Shown here piece by piece: positions 31,965 through 34,604 of a DNA stretch of 34,604 bases. Both the position numbers and the translations under genes were made by a program. The DNA is from Clostridium sp. Marseille-P2415 (lineage in GTDB: Bacteria; Bacillota; Clostridia; Lachnospirales; Lachnospiraceae): positions 49,135-83,738 of the forward strand of contig NZ_LT732525.1 in the NCBI RefSeq assembly GCF_900155545.1, read 5' to 3'. The notes beneath the pieces are model-generated. The model had not been told where the DNA came from. It did not search any database and saw only the letters and a program-made list of their open reading frames with translations. Position 1 is the first letter of the stretch; each line of letters starts with the position of its first letter.

Positions 31965-32007
31965 AAACCTCTGAGTTGGTACAATTTGCAATATAACTCA
32001 GAGGTTT
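31965..32007 (+). terminator. Terminator of the BlaI/M56/secreted-protein operon
   Basis: AAACCTCTGAGTT (31965-31977) pairs perfectly over 13 bp with AACTCAGAGGTTT (31995-32007), followed by CTTTTATAAC. It lies 107 bases after the last stop. Confidence 0.85.
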
Positions 32008-32012
32008 CTTTT

Positions 32013-32088
32013 ATAACAAGTACGTTTGCGGTTGGAATATTAATTGTTTCCTTACCTTTGAATGTGTATGCAAATGAAGTTATCAGCA
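32013..32088 (+). pseudogene. Signal-peptide fragment of a second small secreted-peptide gene
   Basis: Read from 32013 the frame gives ITSTFAVGILIVSLPLNVYA followed by NEVIS. It aligns with ITNILTFGILIMPLNVYA followed by NDAIT of the 83-aa precursor at 30844. DNA identity is also clear (both carry ...ttgaatgtgtatgc...aatga). Homology begins just after the terminator and stops near 32088, so the start codon and mature peptide are missing. It is a relic of a duplicated peptide gene. Confidence 0.7.
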
Positions 32089-32441
32089 TCCGCTCCTATT
32101 ATCTGCGGTTTCCTCTGCCCTGCCTGCGGCGATAAGGTTCGCGGCCTTTTTTCCGGGAATTGCATAACCATTAACATCAATAGCCGCCTGTGCCACCTAA
32201 TAGATGATAGTACCACCTTTTACAGGAAGAACCAGGATTCTCGCACCATTTGCGATCTCATTGGTATCGCGCACTTCTTTTAAGTCAGCCTTTGCATACG
32301 AGGAGAGTCGCCTCATCCAGTTTTTCGTCTGCCTTTCCTTGGTTTTCGGAAGCGTGATTTTAGTTGACTGGCGAAAACCGCACTGTCCAAATTTCACGCA
32401 GAGCCTTATTCACGTCCTCCTACGATTTTAAAGCTGGTGCA
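32086..32441 (-). pseudogene. Decayed minus-strand coding sequence
   Basis: GC-richer DNA that reads as broken protein on the minus strand: DLKEVRDTNEIANGARILVL followed by PVKGGTIIY (about 32290-32204), then after a stop AQAAIDVNGYAIPGKKAANL in the next part (about 32195-32130). Stops and frame changes separate the pieces. AGGAGGACGTG near 32420 could have been the original start. I do not recognise the protein; it may be accessory DNA of a mobile element. Nothing intact is encoded here. Confidence 0.35.
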
Positions 32442-32780
32442 TCAGCGATCCTTTTTCTTGCCATAATAAAGCTCCTTTCCTCCTATAACTGTTCCAACCA
32501 CTGCCGCCTCCAATGTAATGACCGCATACAACGGCAATCCATTACTGAGTCCTACAATCACCCCGGAGAATAACAGAAAAATCCATCCACCAATTCCCAA
32601 TAGTCGGAGTATTCCTCTTAAAAACGCTTCCAAGAGACACCATCGAGGGCGGAAATTACGCCCTACATACCCGGTCACATTCTGCCGGATCGTGTTTTTT
32701 AGATCATCTTCCATGTCAAGAGAAATTAACGCTGTGGTCATGATACGGTCAAGACCGTTATAAATCCGATTCTTTTTCAT
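32442..32780 (-). CDS. Small membrane protein of unknown function
   Basis: A 112-residue protein beginning MKKNRIYNGLDRIMTTALIS. The N-terminal half is amphipathic (EDDLKNTIRQNVTGYVGRNF). Two hydrophobic segments follow (LLGIGGWIFLLFSGVIVGL, ~64-82, and YAVITLEAAVVGTVIGG, ~87-103), and the end is strongly basic (KELYYGKKKDR). The ATG at 32780 follows AAAGGAGTGGAAAGGT; the longer frame to 32849 enters the insertion sequence end. The ISL3 element sits 56 bases upstream and may have displaced its promoter. Confidence 0.55.
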   Translation of the reverse strand: MKKNRIYNGLDRIMTTALISLDMEDDLKNTIRQNVTGYVGRNFRPRWCLLEAFLRGILRLLGIGGWIFLLFSGVIVGLSNGLPLYAVITLEAAVVGTVIGGKELYYGKKKDR

Positions 32781-32836
32781 ACCTTTCCACTCCTTTTTTG
32801 TCATTTTACTTGTCTGCTGAGTATTCCGGGGCAAAA

Positions 32837-32858
32837 GGTTCTTCCGCAAATATCCGTT
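32837..32858 (+). repeat. Left terminal inverted repeat of the ISL3 element
   Basis: Starts GGTTCTTCCGCAAATATCCG. It matches the complement of 34581-34602 with one difference, and fits the GG-TCTTC start typical of ISL3 ends. Confidence 0.88.
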
Positions 32859-32918
32859 TTGTATCTTTCGCTTATAAAGTTTATATGATATACTATAATG
32901 CTATAGGAGATACTGTTT

Positions 32919-33779
32919 ATGAACGATACTACAGCATTAAATTTAGATAAATTTTATCCAACAGAGTTATTGAGAATTACAGAAATTATTGTGGACAGAA
33001 CCAAAATAAAAATCCGTATGAAATCCGCAACCGAATCTTGCGAATGTCCTGAATGTAAACAAATTTCTAACCAATACCATGGCACCTATATTCGCAAGGT
33101 ACAGGATCTGCCTATTTTAGGAAAACAGGTAGAGCTTGAAATAACTGCACACGAATATAACTGTGAAAATGATTCTTGCAAGGTTTCTACAATTGCTGAA
33201 ACCTATAATGGTTTCCTCAATTACTATAGCCGTATGACGGAGCGATGCGCTGATTTTATCAGTACATTAGCATTGGAAACGAGCTGCGAAGGTTGTTCCC
33301 GTATCTGTAAAGAGATGGGCATTCGCATCAGTGGCGATAGTGTAATACGCCTTTTGCTGAAACGCTTTGAGAATCAGGCACCTTCAGAGTGTGGTGAAAT
33401 CGTAGGTATTGATGATTTTGCTTTCAAAAAAAGAAATACCTACGGCACTATTATTGTAGATGAGAAGTCACACAACCCCATTGCCATACTTGATGGACGC
33501 GATGGCAAGACTCTTCGCCAGTGGCTAAAAGGAAATCAACATATCAAAGCAGTAACCAGGGATCGGGCAAGTGCATATGCAAAAGTAATCAGTGAAGAGC
33601 TTCCTGATGTCATGCAGGTAGCCGATCGTTTCCATCTGCATCAAAATCTTCTTGATGCCGTAAAAGGTGCCTTAAACCGTGCAGTACCCGCTAATATAAC
33701 AGTAATTCATGATAGTCATGTTGCGAAATCTGTAAAAAATTGTGATGCTTGTAAAAAAAATCGTTTCGACTGTGGATAA
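32919..33779 (+). CDS. ISL3 transposase, N-terminal part
   Basis: A 286-residue frame with the N-terminal zinc-finger-type cysteines of ISL3 transposases (CECPECKQ, then CENDSCKV) and the start of the DDE domain: GIDDFAFKKRNTYGTIIVDE carries the first catalytic Asp and TRDRASAYAKVI with ADRFHLHQNL the second region. Full ISL3 transposases are ~400-560 residues. This frame ends shortly after an A8 tract (33753-33760) and homology resumes in the other frame, so the protein is cut before the catalytic Glu. Confidence 0.88.
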   Translation: MNDTTALNLDKFYPTELLRITEIIVDRTKIKIRMKSATESCECPECKQISNQYHGTYIRKVQDLPILGKQVELEITAHEYNCENDSCKVSTIAETYNGFLNYYSRMTERCADFISTLALETSCEGCSRICKEMGIRISGDSVIRLLLKRFENQAPSECGEIVGIDDFAFKKRNTYGTIIVDEKSHNPIAILDGRDGKTLRQWLKGNQHIKAVTRDRASAYAKVISEELPDVMQVADRFHLHQNLLDAVKGALNRAVPANITVIHDSHVAKSVKNCDACKKNRFDCG

Positions 33780-34575
33780 CTTTTCTCCTCGAGAACAAAA
33801 ACGTTATCAAGTCATTTGCCAGATTCAAACTTTTTTAAAAGAAGGCTGCAGTTATCGTGAAATAGCCAAACGGATGGGTATAAGCCGAAGAACAGTCGCA
33901 AAGTATAGAGCCGGTAATCCAAAGGAACTTTGCGAATCTGGAATTAATCAAAGTAAGTTGGACGTTTACAAGGACGAAATAATTAAGTGTCTACATAATG
34001 GATATAGTAAAAGCAAGACAGTAAAACGCTTGTATTCACTAGGATATCGTGGGGCTAAAAGTACAGCCTTTGATTATCTTGTAAAAATAGAAAGATATAA
34101 AATACAGAATTTTGCACCACAACCATATGTCAGAACTTATACCGAGGGAATGAAATATAAAGCTGGATCAAAAGGTAAAAGCGCTGATTATATAACTAGA
34201 GCAGGAATTTTCCAATATCTTTGGATGAATGATAATCAACTAACACCGGAGCATAAAGATTATATTCTCAAAACTTACCCGATGGTATGGGAAATCCTGA
34301 GCTGTATTCGGAGTTTCCGTAATGTTTTTATCCGTAGAAGCATGCCCGGGTTATATCTTTTTATTGAACGATATAGTAATAGTGCCATTCCTGAATTAAA
34401 ATCTTTTGCCAAAGGCTTACAGCGAGATATAAAAGCTGTCGAAAATGCGGTAGCATCTGATTTGAGTAATGGATTTGTGGAGGGAATTAACAGTAAACTT
34501 AAGATGGTGAAACGTACTATGTATGGCAGATGCAGTAGAAAACTTTTGAGTGCCAAAATGATATTGAGATGCTAA
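33742..34575 (+). CDS. ISL3 transposase, C-terminal part (frameshifted)
   Basis: A 277-residue frame that continues the transposase. It has an internal HTH-like segment (YREIAKRMGISRRTVAKYRA) and the C-terminal DDE region with SNGFVEGINSKLKMVKRTMYG holding the catalytic Glu. Removing one A from the A8 tract at 33753-33760 would join it with the upstream frame into one ~551-residue protein. The listed GTG start has no convincing ribosome binding site, so it is probably not translated alone. Confidence 0.82.
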   Translation: MMLVKKIVSTVDNFSPREQKRYQVICQIQTFLKEGCSYREIAKRMGISRRTVAKYRAGNPKELCESGINQSKLDVYKDEIIKCLHNGYSKSKTVKRLYSLGYRGAKSTAFDYLVKIERYKIQNFAPQPYVRTYTEGMKYKAGSKGKSADYITRAGIFQYLWMNDNQLTPEHKDYILKTYPMVWEILSCIRSFRNVFIRRSMPGLYLFIERYSNSAIPELKSFAKGLQRDIKAVENAVASDLSNGFVEGINSKLKMVKRTMYGRCSRKLLSAKMILRC

Positions 34576-34580
34576 TGTAT

Positions 34581-34602
34581 AACGGACATTTGCGGAAGAA
34601 CC
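34581..34602 (-). repeat. Right terminal inverted repeat of the ISL3 element
   Basis: Complement of the left end with one mismatch; read inward it begins GGTTCTTCCGCAAATGTCCG. It lies five bases after the transposase stop. Two bases of flanking DNA remain in the window. Confidence 0.88.
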
Positions 34603-34604
34603 GT

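Larger units (their letters stand above)
32837..34602 (+). mobile_element. ISL3-family insertion sequence
   Basis: A 1,766-bp element bounded by near-perfect 22-bp inverted repeats (GGTTCTTCCGCAAAT...; 21 of 22 identical) at 32837-32858 and 34581-34602. It contains a transposase of ISL3 type split by a frameshift. Eight-bp target duplications are usual for this family. The left flank is GGGCAAAA and the two bases visible after the right end are GT, so a duplication is not supported, though only two bases can be compared. Confidence 0.88.

Noticed and set aside
32062-32283. 73-residue plus-strand ORF after the terminator
   Set aside because: It lies in a different frame from the signal-peptide relic and crosses into unrelated minus-strand debris; no ribosome binding site.
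32829-34604. 8-bp target duplication of the ISL3 element
   Set aside because: Left flank GGGCAAAA and the two visible right-flank bases GT disagree at the second base; too little sequence remains to decide.

Overview
The window looks like the chromosome of a Gram-positive anaerobe of the Lachnospiraceae (Clostridium XIVa, Lacrimispora/Enterocloster type). This placement is inferred from the rimP-nusA-rnpM-ylxQ-infB order, strong AGGAGG ribosome binding sites almost everywhere, moderate GC in the housekeeping and sugar regions, and abundant lipoprotein-dependent sugar and peptide ABC transporters. No rRNA, tRNA or CRISPR array was seen.

Layout. (1) 1-3356, minus strand: transcription/translation operon rimP-nusA-rnpM-ylxQ-infB. 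infB runs off the left edge inside a 42-bp tandem repeat. A clear promoter and a leader hairpin precede rimP. (2) 3453-5140, plus: ATPase and permease of an SsuBC/TauBC-type importer without its binding protein. (3) 5207-14414, minus: an AT-rich peptide-use cluster. A long ArsR-type regulator is coupled to an M3 oligopeptidase and followed by oppA, oppB, oppC, oppD, oppF and a small membrane protein. (4) 14415-16508: degenerate DNA, then a DXS-like gene lacking its N-terminal ~90-100 residues, behind a promoter with the 19-bp spacer and GAGTTAACTC palindrome of MerR-family control. (5) 16541-17764: a monocistronic gene for a possible GPP34-like protein between two strong terminators. (6) 17784-28962, minus: a sugar sensing, uptake and breakdown block. 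A PfkB-family kinase, class II aldolase and D-lyxose-type isomerase lie upstream of an rbsB-rbsA-rbsC importer. This is followed by a second RbsB-like lipoprotein, a LytS/DesK-like histidine kinase, a LuxR-type regulator and a membrane-anchored MalE-type binding protein. (7) 29203-32007, plus, very AT-rich: a BlaI-type repressor, an M56 membrane protease without a beta-lactam sensor domain, a small Trp/Lys-rich secreted peptide and a 179-aa secreted protein. (8) 32013-34602: gene debris, a small membrane protein, and an ISL3-family insertion sequence with a frameshifted transposase.

How it works together. The sugar block reads as one regulon. The kinase and rbsB promoters share a bipartite site (CAATGTAAT, then 8-10 bp, then TGACA-N2-TGTCA). 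This makes the linked two-component system the natural candidate regulator of both operons. The isomerase-kinase-aldolase set suggests conversion of a pentose (lyxose/xylulose) or related sugar to a phosphorylated ketose that is split to triose phosphate; this is inference.

The best candidates for undescribed biology are the BlaI/M56/secreted-peptide module with a decayed second copy of the peptide gene, the sugar regulon with its two sensor-linked binding proteins and shared operator, and a hairpin-rich element with interleaved (pseudoknot-like) pairings at the 3' end of the isomerase gene.
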